31,190 nucleotides of DNA from an uncultured Collinsella sp. (GTDB taxonomy: Bacteria > Actinomycetota > Coriobacteriia > Coriobacteriales > Coriobacteriaceae): NCBI GenBank assembly GCA_900546825.1, contig UREE01000017.1, positions 1 to 31,190 of the forward strand, in the 5' to 3' direction. A program made the translations under genes and the position numbers. The notes below the pieces were generated by a model, which was not told where the DNA came from, made no database searches, and saw nothing but the letters and a program-made list of their open reading frames with translations. Shown piece after piece: positions 15,817-23,690 of the stretch (positions are counted from its first letter, which is position 1; each line of letters begins with the position of its first letter).

Positions 15817-16602
15817 ATGACCGAAACCGCTGTTGAAACTTACGAGACCACGACGAGGGGCGCCGCCTCGATGGCAGCCTATCGCGCCGTTCGCATCCTG
15901 CAATTATTAAGCGAAAACACCGGCGAGGACAAGGCCATGCTTTCCGATGAGTTGATCCGGCGTCTCGCCCATCCCGACGACCCCGCCCGCATGCCCATCT
16001 CGGCGGCGCGGCGCAGCATCTACACCGCCATCTCCGCACTTCGCCATGCCGGATACGAAATTGAATACAAGCGCGGCGTGGGGTATCGGCTCTTGACCCG
16101 TCCGCTCACCGACGAAGAGATCATCCGGCTCCACGGCATGGTCATGCGCAACCGCTCTACGCCCATCGCCATTCGAAAAAGCATGGCGCAGCACCTGGTC
16201 GCCATGGCGAGTGCCGACGTTCGCGGCTACCTCGATGCACCCGAGCCTGCTCCAAGCGCAGGCGACAAATCCACCAAGGCCATACGCACGCCCGTCAAGC
16301 GCATCAATGCCTGCGAGCTCATCGAGCAGGCCATCGACCACGGAACCACGGTGAGTTTTGATATTTCGAGTGTCACGGCACGCGGAGAGGTCGAAGTGGC
16401 GCGGATGACACTCCGGCCCTTTGCCATCAAGCAACGAGACGGCATCTCGTATTTGCTGGGAACGGTCTATGACGCGCGAGGCGCCGACGACACGCTGCGT
16501 ACCGTTGAGATCGGCCGCATGAGAAACGTCACCACACGTCTCCTCGACGGCAAGAAGCTCTTCGCCGTCCTGGACGAGGACGATGCCTCCTCCGCCGCAT
16601 AA
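15817..16602 (+). CDS. WYL-domain transcriptional regulator with N-terminal winged helix
   Basis: A 261-residue putative DNA-binding regulator. Residues 20-95 form a winged helix-turn-helix (AAYRAVRILQLLSENTGEDKAMLSDELIRRL to SARRSIYTAISALRHAGYEIEYKRGVGYRLL), of the type that sits before WYL domains. Residues 160-250 have the WYL-like sandwich, with MTLRPFAIKQRDGISYLLGTVYDARG followed by VEIGRMRNVTTRLL; WYL domains bind nucleotides or nucleic acid ligands. The start follows AAAGGAC by nine bases; an upstream in-frame ATG lacks a ribosome site. The next gene, a substrate-binding lipoprotein, has its own promoter, so co-transcription is not required. Target genes are unknown. Confidence 0.78.
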   Translation: MTETAVETYETTTRGAASMAAYRAVRILQLLSENTGEDKAMLSDELIRRLAHPDDPARMPISAARRSIYTAISALRHAGYEIEYKRGVGYRLLTRPLTDEEIIRLHGMVMRNRSTPIAIRKSMAQHLVAMASADVRGYLDAPEPAPSAGDKSTKAIRTPVKRINACELIEQAIDHGTTVSFDISSVTARGEVEVARMTLRPFAIKQRDGISYLLGTVYDARGADDTLRTVEIGRMRNVTTRLLDGKKLFAVLDEDDASSAA

Positions 16603-16671
16603 GACCCTCCGCCGCCCATTCGACTACCCGTACCGCCCATCCGATTCTGTATTAAAAAACCCGCCAGGCTG

Positions 16672-16699
16672 TTGTAAAAATGGACATCAGCGCTACTAT
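16672..16699 (+). promoter_or_regulatory. Promoter of the ABC substrate-binding protein gene
   Basis: TTGTAA (16672-16677), 16-base spacer, TACTAT (16694-16699). The transcript leader then holds a small hairpin (CACTTGCACT with AGTGCAGTG, about 16706-16731) before the ribosome site. Confidence 0.55.
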
Positions 16700-16762
16700 A
16701 GTTCCACTTGCACTTTGTCCCAGTGCAGTGTTTCCAGCCATTTTTATACTGGGGGTAATGAT

Positions 16763-17743
16763 ATGAAGGACATCACCATCAGCCGCAGGAGCCTTCTGGT
16801 CTCCGCCGGTCTGCTCGCGCTCGCCCCGCTCGCCGGATGCGGCGGCAACTCTGGTTCCGGCTCTGCTGCCGCCGGTTCCGACTACACCATCGGCGTTCTG
16901 CAACTCACCGAGCACTCCGCACTCGATGCCGCCAACGACGGCTTTGTCAAGGCCATCAAGGAGAGCGGCCTTAAGGTCAAGATCGACCAGAAGAACGCCC
17001 AGAACGACCAGTCCACGTGTAAGTCCATTGCCGACAAGTTTGTGGGCGACAACGTCAGCCTGATTTATGCCATCGCCACGCCCGCCGCGCAGGCTGCCGC
17101 CGGCGCCACGGCCGATATCCCCATCGTGGGCTGTGCCATCACCGACTACGCCGCCTCCGGCCTGGTCCAGGACAACGACAAGCCCGGCACCAACGTCACG
17201 GGCGCTTCCGACCTCACCCCAGTCGCCGAGCAGCTCGAGATGATGCAGAAGGTCCTGCCCGACGTTAAAAAGGTCGGCCTGCTCTACTGCACCGCCGAGT
17301 CCAACTCCGACGTCCAGATCAAAGCCGCCAAGAAGGAGCTCAACAAGCTGGGCCTCGAGTACACCGATTTCACCGTCTCGAGCTCCAACGAGATTCAGTC
17401 CGTCGTCGAGTCCTCCGTGGGCAAGGTCGACGCGCTGTACTCCCCCACTGACAACACCATCGCCGCGGGCGCTTCGCAGGTCGGCCAGATCTGCAAGGAG
17501 AATAAGCTCCCCTTCGTGACCGGCGAGGAGGGTATGTGCATGGCCGGCGGCCTGTTCACCCTCTCCATCAACTATAAGGACCTGGGCTACGCCGCGGGCG
17601 AGATGGCCGTTAAGATCCTGAAGGGCGAGGCCAAGCCCGAGGATATGCCGATCAAGCACCTCTCGAGCAAGGACCTGGTCGTCGTCAAGAACGACGAGAT
17701 GGCCGAGGCTCTGGGTATCGACCTTTCCGCTCTGGACGAGTAG
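16763..17743 (+). CDS. ABC importer substrate-binding lipoprotein (TrpX-like, ABC_sub_bind family)
   Basis: A 326-residue extracytoplasmic binding protein anchored by a lipid. The signal has a twin-arginine look (ISRRSLLVSA) and a lipobox LAGC with the lipidated Cys at residue 26, followed by a Gly/Ser linker. The mature part is a periplasmic-binding fold of the COG2984 type (YTIGVLQLTEHSALDAANDGFVKAIKESG, IVGCAITDY, VDALYSPTDNTIAAG, GYAAGEMAVKILKGE). Characterised relatives include tryptophan/tyrosine importers (TrpXYZ), so an aromatic amino acid or similar solute is a fair guess. It is the first gene of a three-gene importer. The start is the ATG after GGGGGT; the open frame runs further upstream without a signal sequence. 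Confidence 0.88.
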   Translation: MKDITISRRSLLVSAGLLALAPLAGCGGNSGSGSAAAGSDYTIGVLQLTEHSALDAANDGFVKAIKESGLKVKIDQKNAQNDQSTCKSIADKFVGDNVSLIYAIATPAAQAAAGATADIPIVGCAITDYAASGLVQDNDKPGTNVTGASDLTPVAEQLEMMQKVLPDVKKVGLLYCTAESNSDVQIKAAKKELNKLGLEYTDFTVSSSNEIQSVVESSVGKVDALYSPTDNTIAAGASQVGQICKENKLPFVTGEEGMCMAGGLFTLSINYKDLGYAAGEMAVKILKGEAKPEDMPIKHLSSKDLVVVKNDEMAEALGIDLSALDE

Positions 17744-17814
17744 CGCCATGCGCGGTAACGCGTCTAGGGCCCGCACGCGCGCCACAGCCGCGTTATTCAA
17801 TATCTGAGTCCTTG

Positions 17815-17850
17815 GGGCGAACGCTAAAGACCGGCGTTCGCCCTGCTTGT
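17815..17850 (+). terminator. Attenuating hairpin between binding-protein and permease genes
   Basis: GGGCGAACGC (17815-17824) pairs with GCGTTCGCCC (17834-17843), followed by TGCTTGT. Partial termination here would give more binding protein than membrane components, a common arrangement in ABC importer operons. Confidence 0.6.
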
Positions 17851-17947
17851 TTCGGATGAGACAAAACATCCGTCCGCAGCTCTTTTATGCATTGGTACCG
17901 CTATTATGGAAAATCACGTGTCCACCCTATCCTAGGAGGTATGAAGC

Positions 17948-18871
17948 ATGCTCATTGCATTGCAGGGCGCCGTTTCGCAGGGCGTCCTCTGGGGCATTAT
18001 GGTGCTTGGCGTGTTTATCACGTTCCGCCTGCTCGACATCCCCGATATGACCTGCGACGGCAGCTTTGCCCTCGGCGGCTGTGTCTGCGCCGTACTCATC
18101 GTCAACAATAACGTCGACCCCTTGCTCGCCGTGCTGGCCGGCATGTGCGCCGGCGCCATCGCGGGCGCCGTCACGGGCATCTTGACCACCGTCTTTGAGA
18201 TTCCCGCAATCCTCGCCGGAATCCTTACGCAGATCAGTCTGTGGTCCATCAACCTGCGCATCATGGGCAAGTCCAACACGCCCATCCTTGCCAAGGGCAC
18301 TATCTTCTCATCCGTCAGCAACATGACGGGCCTGCCGCAGTCCACTGTTGCCATTATCCTAGGCATTGTGCTGGCCGTGGCCATCGTCGCCATCCTGTAC
18401 TGGTTCTTTGGCACCGAGATCGGCTCGGCGCTGCGTGCCACCGGCAACAACGAGTACATGATCCGCGCCCTAGGCGTCAACACCAACTCCACCAAAATGA
18501 TCGCCCTCGTGCTCTCCAACGCCCTCATTGGCCTTTCGGGTGCGCTCATCTGCCAGAGCCAGAAGTATGCCGACATTGGCATGGGTACCGGCGCCATCGT
18601 TATCGGTCTTGCCGCCATCGTCATCGGCGAGGTGCTCGGCCGCCTGCTGCCCGGCGGTCTCACGCAGTTCTCCGTCCGTCTGGCCTCCGCCGTCTTTGGC
18701 TCCGTGGTGTACTTCCTCATCCGCGCCATCGTGCTGCAACTGGGCATGGACGCCAACGACATGAAGCTGCTCTCCGCCGTGATCGTCGCCGTGGCCCTGT
18801 GCGTTCCCGTGGTTTGGGAGCGCTATAAGCTCCGCAGCTCCTACACGAAGGGAGATGAGGCAGATGCTTAA
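17948..18871 (+). CDS. ABC importer permease (TrpY-like, COG4120 type)
   Basis: A 307-residue integral membrane permease with about eight to nine helices, related to branched-chain/ribose type permeases. It partners the TrpX-like lipoprotein upstream and the ATPase downstream. Family marks are FRLLDIPDMTCDGSFALGGCVCAVL near the N-terminus, a small-residue-rich helix AGMCAGAIAGAVTGILTTVFEIPAILAGILTQISLWSINLRIMG, and the cytoplasmic loop GSALRATGNNEYMIRALGVN, the likely ATPase contact. AGGAGGT lies seven bases before the ATG. The stop codon overlaps the ATPase gene by eight bases, which suggests translational coupling. Confidence 0.9.
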   Translation: MLIALQGAVSQGVLWGIMVLGVFITFRLLDIPDMTCDGSFALGGCVCAVLIVNNNVDPLLAVLAGMCAGAIAGAVTGILTTVFEIPAILAGILTQISLWSINLRIMGKSNTPILAKGTIFSSVSNMTGLPQSTVAIILGIVLAVAIVAILYWFFGTEIGSALRATGNNEYMIRALGVNTNSTKMIALVLSNALIGLSGALICQSQKYADIGMGTGAIVIGLAAIVIGEVLGRLLPGGLTQFSVRLASAVFGSVVYFLIRAIVLQLGMDANDMKLLSAVIVAVALCVPVVWERYKLRSSYTKGDEADA

Positions 18872-19658
18872 GCTCTCGCACGTCAAGAAGACCTTTAACA
18901 AGGGCACCGTCACCGAGAAGCGCGCGCTCACCGGCGTCGACCTTACCCTCAACGACGGCGACTTTGTAACTGTGATCGGCGGCAACGGCGCCGGCAAATC
19001 CACGCTGCTCAACATGATTGCCGGCGTATATCCGCTCGATTCGGGCGTTATCGAGCTCGACGGCACCGACATCTCGCGCCTGAGCGAGTCGCAGCGCGCC
19101 AAGTACCTGGGCCGCGTGTTCCAGGATCCCATGCGCGGCACCGCAGCCGACATGCAGATTGCCGAGAACTTGGCCCTCGCCAAGCGTCGCGGCCAGCGTC
19201 GCGGCCTTTCGTGGGGCGTCACCAAGGCCGAGAAGGACGAGTACGTTGAGTTGCTCAAGCGCCTGGACCTTGGCCTGGACACGCGCCTCAACGCCAAGGT
19301 CGGCCTGCTTTCGGGTGGCCAGCGCCAGGCACTCACGCTGCTCATGGCCACGCTCACCAAGCCGCGCTTGCTGCTGCTCGACGAGCACACCGCGGCACTC
19401 GACCCCAAGACGGCCTCTAAGGTGCTCAATCTGACCGAGGAGATTGTCGACGAGAACCACCTGACCACGCTCATGGTCACGCACAACATGAATGACGCCA
19501 TCCGTCTGGGCAATCGCCTGATCATGATGCACGAGGGCCACGTTATCTACGACGTGGCGGGCGACGAGAAGAAGTCGCTCACCGTCGCCGACCTGCTGCA
19601 GAAGTTCGAGGAGGTCTCGGGCGGCGAGCTCGCCAACGACCGCATGCTGCTGAGCTAA
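18864..19658 (+). CDS. ABC importer ATP-binding protein (TrpZ-like, COG1101 type)
   Basis: A 264-residue ATPase powering the importer encoded by the two preceding genes. It has Walker A GGNGAGKS (39-46), Q-loop Gln87 in VFQDP, the signature LSGGQ (149-153), Walker B LLLLDEH (169-175) and switch His207 in VTHNM. In Walker B the residue after the catalytic Glu is His (DEHTAALDP), common in this subgroup. An in-frame ATG nine bases earlier directly abuts the AAGGGAG site, so the ATG at 18864, nine bases after it, is the likelier start. The gene ends in an intergenic hairpin repeat that may also end transcription. Confidence 0.93.
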   Translation: MLKLSHVKKTFNKGTVTEKRALTGVDLTLNDGDFVTVIGGNGAGKSTLLNMIAGVYPLDSGVIELDGTDISRLSESQRAKYLGRVFQDPMRGTAADMQIAENLALAKRRGQRRGLSWGVTKAEKDEYVELLKRLDLGLDTRLNAKVGLLSGGQRQALTLLMATLTKPRLLLLDEHTAALDPKTASKVLNLTEEIVDENHLTTLMVTHNMNDAIRLGNRLIMMHEGHVIYDVAGDEKKSLTVADLLQKFEEVSGGELANDRMLLS

Positions 19659-19710
19659 AACCTGCCAATAAGGGACAGGTTTATTTTGGCAGGTTTTATC
19701 TGCGCAAACG
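19657..19710. repeat. Intergenic hairpin repeat, AATAAGGGACAGG type, copy 1
   Basis: AAAACCTGCCAA (19657-19668) pairs with TTGGCAGGTTTT (19686-19697) around a loop containing AAGGGACAGGTTTA. The left arm overlaps the ATPase stop codon. Positions 19666-19710 align with 20768-20811 with a handful of mismatches, so this is a repeated element. The right arm ends in TTTT, so it can also act as a terminator. Confidence 0.75.
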
Positions 19711-19712
19711 TC

Positions 19713-19752
19713 AAAACCGCCGCAAAGGAACAGATACCTTTGCGACGGTTTT
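19713..19752. repeat. Intergenic hairpin repeat, divergent member of the ACCACCACGAAGGGGACAGG family
   Basis: AAAACCGCCGCAAAGG (19713-19728) pairs with CCTTTGCGACGGTTTT (19737-19752) with one mismatch, around AACAGATA. The plan and loop match the elements at 23555, 25571 and 27281 (purine-rich GGGGACAGGCA loop between G/C-rich arms), but with changed arm sequence kept complementary. Confidence 0.6.
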
Positions 19753-19815
19753 CGCATATCATGTCGATAATCCAGCGTCAGCAGGAACCACTGGTTAAGA
19801 ACTAAGGAAACTGCC

Positions 19816-19980
19816 ATGAGAAGACTCCTTCCCCGTCTTGCTTGACCGCCGCACTCCTTGCCGGCGTGCTCGCCGGCGGCCCAGCTTACGCCACCGCGGC
19901 CACCCCATCTCAAGTTATCGGCCCGTCCGATGTGATCGGACGGGCTTTTTGGTGGGTATCATGGTTGAATGATCATTAGG
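19816..19980 (+). pseudogene. Remnant of a secreted-protein gene (frameshifted signal peptide)
   Basis: An ATG with AAGGA upstream opens MRRLLPRLA and meets a stop after nine codons. One base over, the frame continues as LTAALLAGVLAGGPAYATAA, completing a textbook signal peptide: Arg-rich start, hydrophobic core and an AYA cleavage site. The coding sense is then lost: the shifted frame runs through the terminator at 19921-19950 and stops at 19980. I read this as the 5' end of an exported protein gene broken by a one-base frameshift, with the remainder deleted. The body of the protein is absent so its role cannot be named. A chance resemblance is possible because the segment is short. Confidence 0.5.
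19921..19950 (+). terminator. Strong intrinsic terminator
   Basis: GCCCGTCCGAT (19921-19931) pairs perfectly with ATCGGACGGGC (19935-19945) across GTG, followed by TTTTT. It probably belonged to the broken gene and now also seals the ABC importer operon from mscS. Confidence 0.92.
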
Positions 19981-19993
19981 AGGTTTTCCCTAC

Positions 19994-20773
19994 ATGGAAT
20001 TGTTTGAACCGATTCTTCATTTCTTTGAGCAGCGCTGGGTCCACAACATCATCTGGGCCGTCATCTTGGTAATAGTCACCGCCATCGCCGCCAAGGTGGC
20101 ATCCAAGACCCTGCGCCACCTACTCAACCGAGACGACAACCCGCTTCCCGCATCGAGCATCTTCATCAACATCGCGCGTGCCGTCATTTGGATGATCGGC
20201 GGCAGCTTTATCCTCGACAACTGCTTTGGCATTAACGCAAACGCGCTCGTCGCCGCTCTTGGCGTCGGCGGCATCGCCATCTCGCTCGGCTTTCAGGACA
20301 CGCTATCAAACCTTATCGGCGGCATGCAAGTGACCTTTATGGGCATCATCAAGCCCGGCGACAATATCGAGGTCGGCGGCGTGTCGGGCGTGGTCCAGGA
20401 CATCACTTGGCGCCACACGACCATCGAGGACGCCTGCGGACAGACCATCATCGTCCCCAACTCCAACATCTCCAAGAACACACTCGTGCACCTCATGCCC
20501 TTTGGACGCGTTGTCGTTCCCGTCGCGGTGAAGGACACGTCAAAGTGGGACTCGCTCGATGCGCTGGCAGACGAGCTCGCCTGTGCCACCAAGGTCGCCG
20601 TTTCACCCATCTCGGGCTTTGACAAGGAACCCTACGTGCTCTTTAGCGAGATCGGCGACTTTGGCATTAAGGGTAAGATCATCTTTATCGTCAGTGACGA
20701 CAGCACCACCTTTACGGCAGCCGACGCCTGCATCCGCGCCATCGCCCCCATCATTGCCCAACCCACCAAATAA
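19994..20773 (+). CDS. Small-conductance mechanosensitive channel, MscS family
   Basis: A 259-residue membrane channel that opens under membrane tension and releases solutes on osmotic downshock. Two N-terminal hydrophobic helices (about 17-35 and 58-78) precede the pore helix TM3 with the family signature ALGVGGIAISLGFQDTLSNLIGGMQVTF, rich in Gly and Ala for helix packing. The cytoplasmic beta domain follows (IKPGDNIEVGGVSGVVQDITWRHTTIEDACGQTIIVPNSNI). The length is close to the E. coli MscS core. AGGAGG lies ten bases before the ATG. Only about 45 bp separate it from the strong terminator upstream, so its promoter must be very close or overlap the terminator. Confidence 0.93.
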   Translation: MELFEPILHFFEQRWVHNIIWAVILVIVTAIAAKVASKTLRHLLNRDDNPLPASSIFINIARAVIWMIGGSFILDNCFGINANALVAALGVGGIAISLGFQDTLSNLIGGMQVTFMGIIKPGDNIEVGGVSGVVQDITWRHTTIEDACGQTIIVPNSNISKNTLVHLMPFGRVVVPVAVKDTSKWDSLDALADELACATKVAVSPISGFDKEPYVLFSEIGDFGIKGKIIFIVSDDSTTFTAADACIRAIAPIIAQPTK

Positions 20774-20836
20774 GGACAGGTTTATTTAGGCTGGTTTTAT
20801 CTGGGCAAATGAGCGGTTTATTTCTCAATGGCCCAG
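20759..20836. repeat. Intergenic hairpin repeat, AATAAGGGACAGG type, copy 2, plus adjoining hairpin
   Basis: Positions 20768-20811 align with 19666-19710. The left arm (AACCCACCAAATAA) overlaps the last codons of mscS and pairs imperfectly with TTATTTAGGCTGGTT. An adjoining hairpin joins CTGGGC (20801-20806) to GCCCAG (20831-20836). The last codons of MscS therefore come from or coincide with the element. Confidence 0.6.
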
Positions 20837-20894
20837 CCGCCCTTTACGAGCTGCCCCTTTTCGAGCGACCGAGACGATGGTACCATGGTTCATA

Positions 20895-20912
20895 TAGTTG
20901 TTTAAACGACTA
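20895..20912. promoter_or_regulatory. Candidate operator, near-perfect palindrome
   Basis: TAGTTGTTTAAACGACTA is palindromic except for one base pair and lies 13 bp before the start of the ParB-like/BMP fusion gene, next to a possible -10 (TATAGT, 20893-20898). A second palindrome, ATGGTACCAT, is at 20877-20886. Either could bind a repressor. Confidence 0.35.
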
Positions 20913-20925
20913 AGGGAGCAAAACT

Positions 20926-22842
20926 ATGGAAGAGGCCTATCGTCAAGCACGCAAGCGCGGCGAGCAGGGACGCCGTCGCGCCATCAGCCAAAGCGAGCAC
21001 CCGTACCTTACGGACCTCGACAGCTTGGTTGCCCAGCTCCCCTTAGGTCAGCGAGAGAGCGTCGGCCTGCGGGATATTCCGCTCGAAATGGTCGTCGGCA
21101 CGGTTACCAAGGGCCGTCAGTCCGCCTTCTCATGCAACTTTATGCCCTTGCTGCCGTTTAGCACCGAGTTCGCCCGCAAGTGGTCTAACCTCTACGACAT
21201 CCAGGTGACCGAGGGCTATCGCGATCCCGTCATCGTCACCGAGTTCATGCATCGGTTTTACGTCCAAGAGGGCAACAAGCGCGTCAGCGTTCTCAAATTC
21301 CTGGACGCCCCGACGATTTCGGCCAAGGTCACCCGTCTCTACCCCGGCACATGGGAATCCGTCGAAAGCCGCCTGTACGGCGAGTTCTGCGCGTTTTGGC
21401 GCGTCTGCCCCCTATACGAGATCGAGTTCTCTCGCGAAGGAAGCTACGAGACGCTCGCCAAGATGCTCGGTCAGAACCTTATCGAAAAATGGCCGCAGAA
21501 AAAGGTCGACTACCTGCGCCACACCTTCCTACTCTTTAAACGAGCCTACCTGCGCGCCGGCGGCGACCATCTGGACATTACGCCCGCCGACGCTATGCTC
21601 GTCTACCTCAACGTGTACAACCAAGACCGCCTGCTGGATACGCCGACTGATATCGTCGTAAACCGCCTGTGCAAGATTTGGCGCGAGCTGGTCATTGCCG
21701 GCAAAAATGACGAGGACAAGGTCGATCTTGTCGAAGCGCCGAGCGTCGATGAGGAAGAGGCACCCGCCAAGTCCACCTCCGGCGTGCTCAACTTCTTTAT
21801 GGGCAAGACTGTCTACTCCACTGCCAATCCCATGCGAATCGCCTTTATCCACGAGTTTCCCTGTGCCACGTCGAGCTGGGACAGCCTACACGACCAGGGC
21901 CGCCGGTATCTTGATGAGCACTTTGGCGGTATTGTGCGCACCGAGGCGTTTGAGGACTGCCACGATCCGGACGTGTTCTACGCCGCCGTGGAAACGGCTG
22001 TCAAACATGGAGACAACGTCATCTTCTCGACCTCGCATCGCCTGATGGAATACACGCTCAGGGCTGCCGTTGAGTATCCCCAGGTTCGGTTCCTCAACTG
22101 CTCTATCGGCCTTCCCCACCAAAGCGTGCGCTCGTATTTTGGAAAGATGTACGAGGCAAAGTTTCTGCTGGGCGCCCTTGCGGCCAGCATGGCGGACAAC
22201 CATCGCATTGGCTACCACGCGTCCGTCTTTGCGTCGGGCGCGCTTAGCGAGATCAACGCCTTTGCAATTGGCGCCTCGCTGCTCGACCCCCGCGCGCAAA
22301 TTATCCTGACCTGGGGCGATGTGCCCGCCGGCGGTCTTGCCGAGGCCATGTGCCGCGAAGGTGTGAGCGTCATGACCGGCGCTGACATGTCCAAGTCGCT
22401 GGAGGACCCCACGGCCTACGGACTTCACCGCCTGGTCGATGGCAAGGTCGTCGGCATCGCCATGCCGGTATGGAACTGGGGCCGATACTACGAGCTTATC
22501 GTGCGAAGCCTGCTGCATGGCACCTGGGATGAGACCAGTGACGACAGCCAGGTTCGCGCCGTCAACTACTGGTATGGTATGAGCTCGGGCGTCATCGACA
22601 TTCGCTACGCTCCGGGCCTGCCCTATCAGACGCGCAAGCTTGTTCAGCTGCTCCGCAATGGCATCGTCGAGGGCTCCATCAATCCATTTGGCGGCGAGCT
22701 CCATAGCCAAGACGGCGTGGTGCAGATCGAAGGCTTTCCCCCGCTGCCGAGCACGCAAATCGTCGAGATGGACTGGCTGGCCGATAACGTGGTGGGCACC
22801 ATTCCGCAACTCGACGATGAGCCGAAGGTCCGCGCCCTATGA
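20926..22842 (+). CDS. ParB-like domain fused to a BMP/PnrA-type ligand-binding domain
   Basis: A 638-residue protein in two parts. Residues 1-290 are largely helical and include a ParB/sulfiredoxin-like segment at about 98-138 (YRDPVIVTEFMHRFYVQEGNKRVSVLKFL), where the EGNKR motif corresponds to the nucleotide-contacting G-x-R-R of ParB. Residues 302-610 match the BMP/PnrA/Med family, extracytoplasmic nucleoside-binding lipoproteins (PMRIAFIHEFPCATSSWDSLHDQGRRYL, NCSIGLPHQSVRSYFGKMYEAKFLLGALAASM, IILTWGDV). There is no signal peptide, lipobox or membrane helix, so the binding domain should be inside the cell, as in the regulator Med. Its last four bases overlap the phosphoesterase start (ATGA). 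A purine nucleoside or nucleotide ligand is inferred. AAGGGAG lies seven bases before the ATG. Confidence 0.75.
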   Translation: MEEAYRQARKRGEQGRRRAISQSEHPYLTDLDSLVAQLPLGQRESVGLRDIPLEMVVGTVTKGRQSAFSCNFMPLLPFSTEFARKWSNLYDIQVTEGYRDPVIVTEFMHRFYVQEGNKRVSVLKFLDAPTISAKVTRLYPGTWESVESRLYGEFCAFWRVCPLYEIEFSREGSYETLAKMLGQNLIEKWPQKKVDYLRHTFLLFKRAYLRAGGDHLDITPADAMLVYLNVYNQDRLLDTPTDIVVNRLCKIWRELVIAGKNDEDKVDLVEAPSVDEEEAPAKSTSGVLNFFMGKTVYSTANPMRIAFIHEFPCATSSWDSLHDQGRRYLDEHFGGIVRTEAFEDCHDPDVFYAAVETAVKHGDNVIFSTSHRLMEYTLRAAVEYPQVRFLNCSIGLPHQSVRSYFGKMYEAKFLLGALAASMADNHRIGYHASVFASGALSEINAFAIGASLLDPRAQIILTWGDVPAGGLAEAMCREGVSVMTGADMSKSLEDPTAYGLHRLVDGKVVGIAMPVWNWGRYYELIVRSLLHGTWDETSDDSQVRAVNYWYGMSSGVIDIRYAPGLPYQTRKLVQLLRNGIVEGSINPFGGELHSQDGVVQIEGFPPLPSTQIVEMDWLADNVVGTIPQLDDEPKVRAL

Positions 22843-23549
22843 AAATCCTTGCCATAGCCGATACCGAAGAACGATGCCTATGGGAGTGCTTTCGCAAGGA
22901 GCGCTTTGAGGGTGTTGACCTGATTTTGTCCGCTGGCGATCTGGACCCGGATTATCTTGAGTTTTTGGTCACCGTCATCAACAAACCGCTCATTTACGTG
23001 CGTGGCAATCACGATGACCGCTATGCGCGTCATGCACCGGGCGGCTGCATCTGTGTCGAAGACACCGTGTACGTGTATCGCGGCGTCCGCATTGCGGGGC
23101 TTGGCGGCTCCATGCGCTACCGAGACGGTGCCAACATGTATACCGAGCGCGAGATGACCAAGCGCATGCGCAAACTGTCCCGCAAAGTGAGGATGGTCGG
23201 CGGCTGTGACATCTTGCTCACCCACGCGCCCGCCGCCGGCGTGGGCGATCTGGATGATCTGCCACATCGAGGATTCGAATGCTTCAACACAGCGCTCGAA
23301 TCCTGGAACCCCGACTACATGGTGCACGGGCATGTGCACCAATGCTATGGTCGCGACTTTCAGCGTGAGCGCCAGCATGCATGCGGGACAACGATCATCA
23401 ACGCCTGCGGCTATGCGCAGTTTGAGCTTGACGAAGCGCGCTACCCCATCCGTGGCTGGCAGGCAGCTTGGCTCAATTCGCAAACTATGCGCCGCGAGCT
23501 CAAGCGTCACGAGGCCATCGAGTCCTCAGCCGCCAGAACACCCTGGTAA
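22839..23549 (+). CDS. Calcineurin-like metallophosphoesterase
   Basis: A 236-residue cytoplasmic phosphoesterase of the YfcE-like group, which cleaves phosphomono- or diesters with two metal ions. Metal-binding motifs are D8 in IADTEE, D34 in SAGDLD, N57-H58-D59 in GNHDD, H129 in LTHAP and H163/H165 in HGHVH. The first motif is D-x-E instead of the usual D-x-H, a change that may mark a subfamily. The ATGA overlap with the preceding gene indicates translational coupling. That suggests the two products act together, with the BMP-type domain sensing a substrate or product of this enzyme. The substrate is unknown; cyclic dinucleotide or nucleotide hydrolysis would be a testable idea. Confidence 0.85.
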   Translation: MKILAIADTEERCLWECFRKERFEGVDLILSAGDLDPDYLEFLVTVINKPLIYVRGNHDDRYARHAPGGCICVEDTVYVYRGVRIAGLGGSMRYRDGANMYTEREMTKRMRKLSRKVRMVGGCDILLTHAPAAGVGDLDDLPHRGFECFNTALESWNPDYMVHGHVHQCYGRDFQRERQHACGTTIINACGYAQFELDEARYPIRGWQAAWLNSQTMRRELKRHEAIESSAARTPW

Positions 23550-23554
23550 CTGCC

Positions 23555-23619
23555 AACAACCACCACGAAGGGGATAGGCACCTTTATGGTGGTTTTGCTG
23601 ACTCGTCCGACCTGTCCAT
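23555..23619. repeat. ACCACCACGAAGGGG family hairpin repeat, copy A
   Basis: AACCACCACGAAGG (23558-23571) pairs with CCTTTATGGTGGTT (23581-23594) with two mismatches, around GGATAGGCA. The right flank (23590-23617) is the same as that of the copy at 25571-25634 over about 28 bases, so both are copies of one longer element rather than independent terminators. It starts six bases after the phosphoesterase stop. Confidence 0.8.
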
Positions 23620-23663
23620 CACGGTGCTTGTGTAATTAACGAGAACACTCATTGTTTTGTAAG

Positions 23664-23690
23664 GACGGCGCTCACGTGCCGTCTTTTTTT
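23664..23690 (+). terminator. Intrinsic terminator of the fusion/phosphoesterase operon
   Basis: GACGGC (23664-23669) pairs with GCCGTC (23678-23683), followed by a run of seven to eight T. It lies between the repeat and the sigma factor gene. Confidence 0.8.

Noticed and set aside
16652..17869. A 405-codon open frame on the minus strand
   Set aside because: Antisense shadow of the substrate-binding lipoprotein gene.
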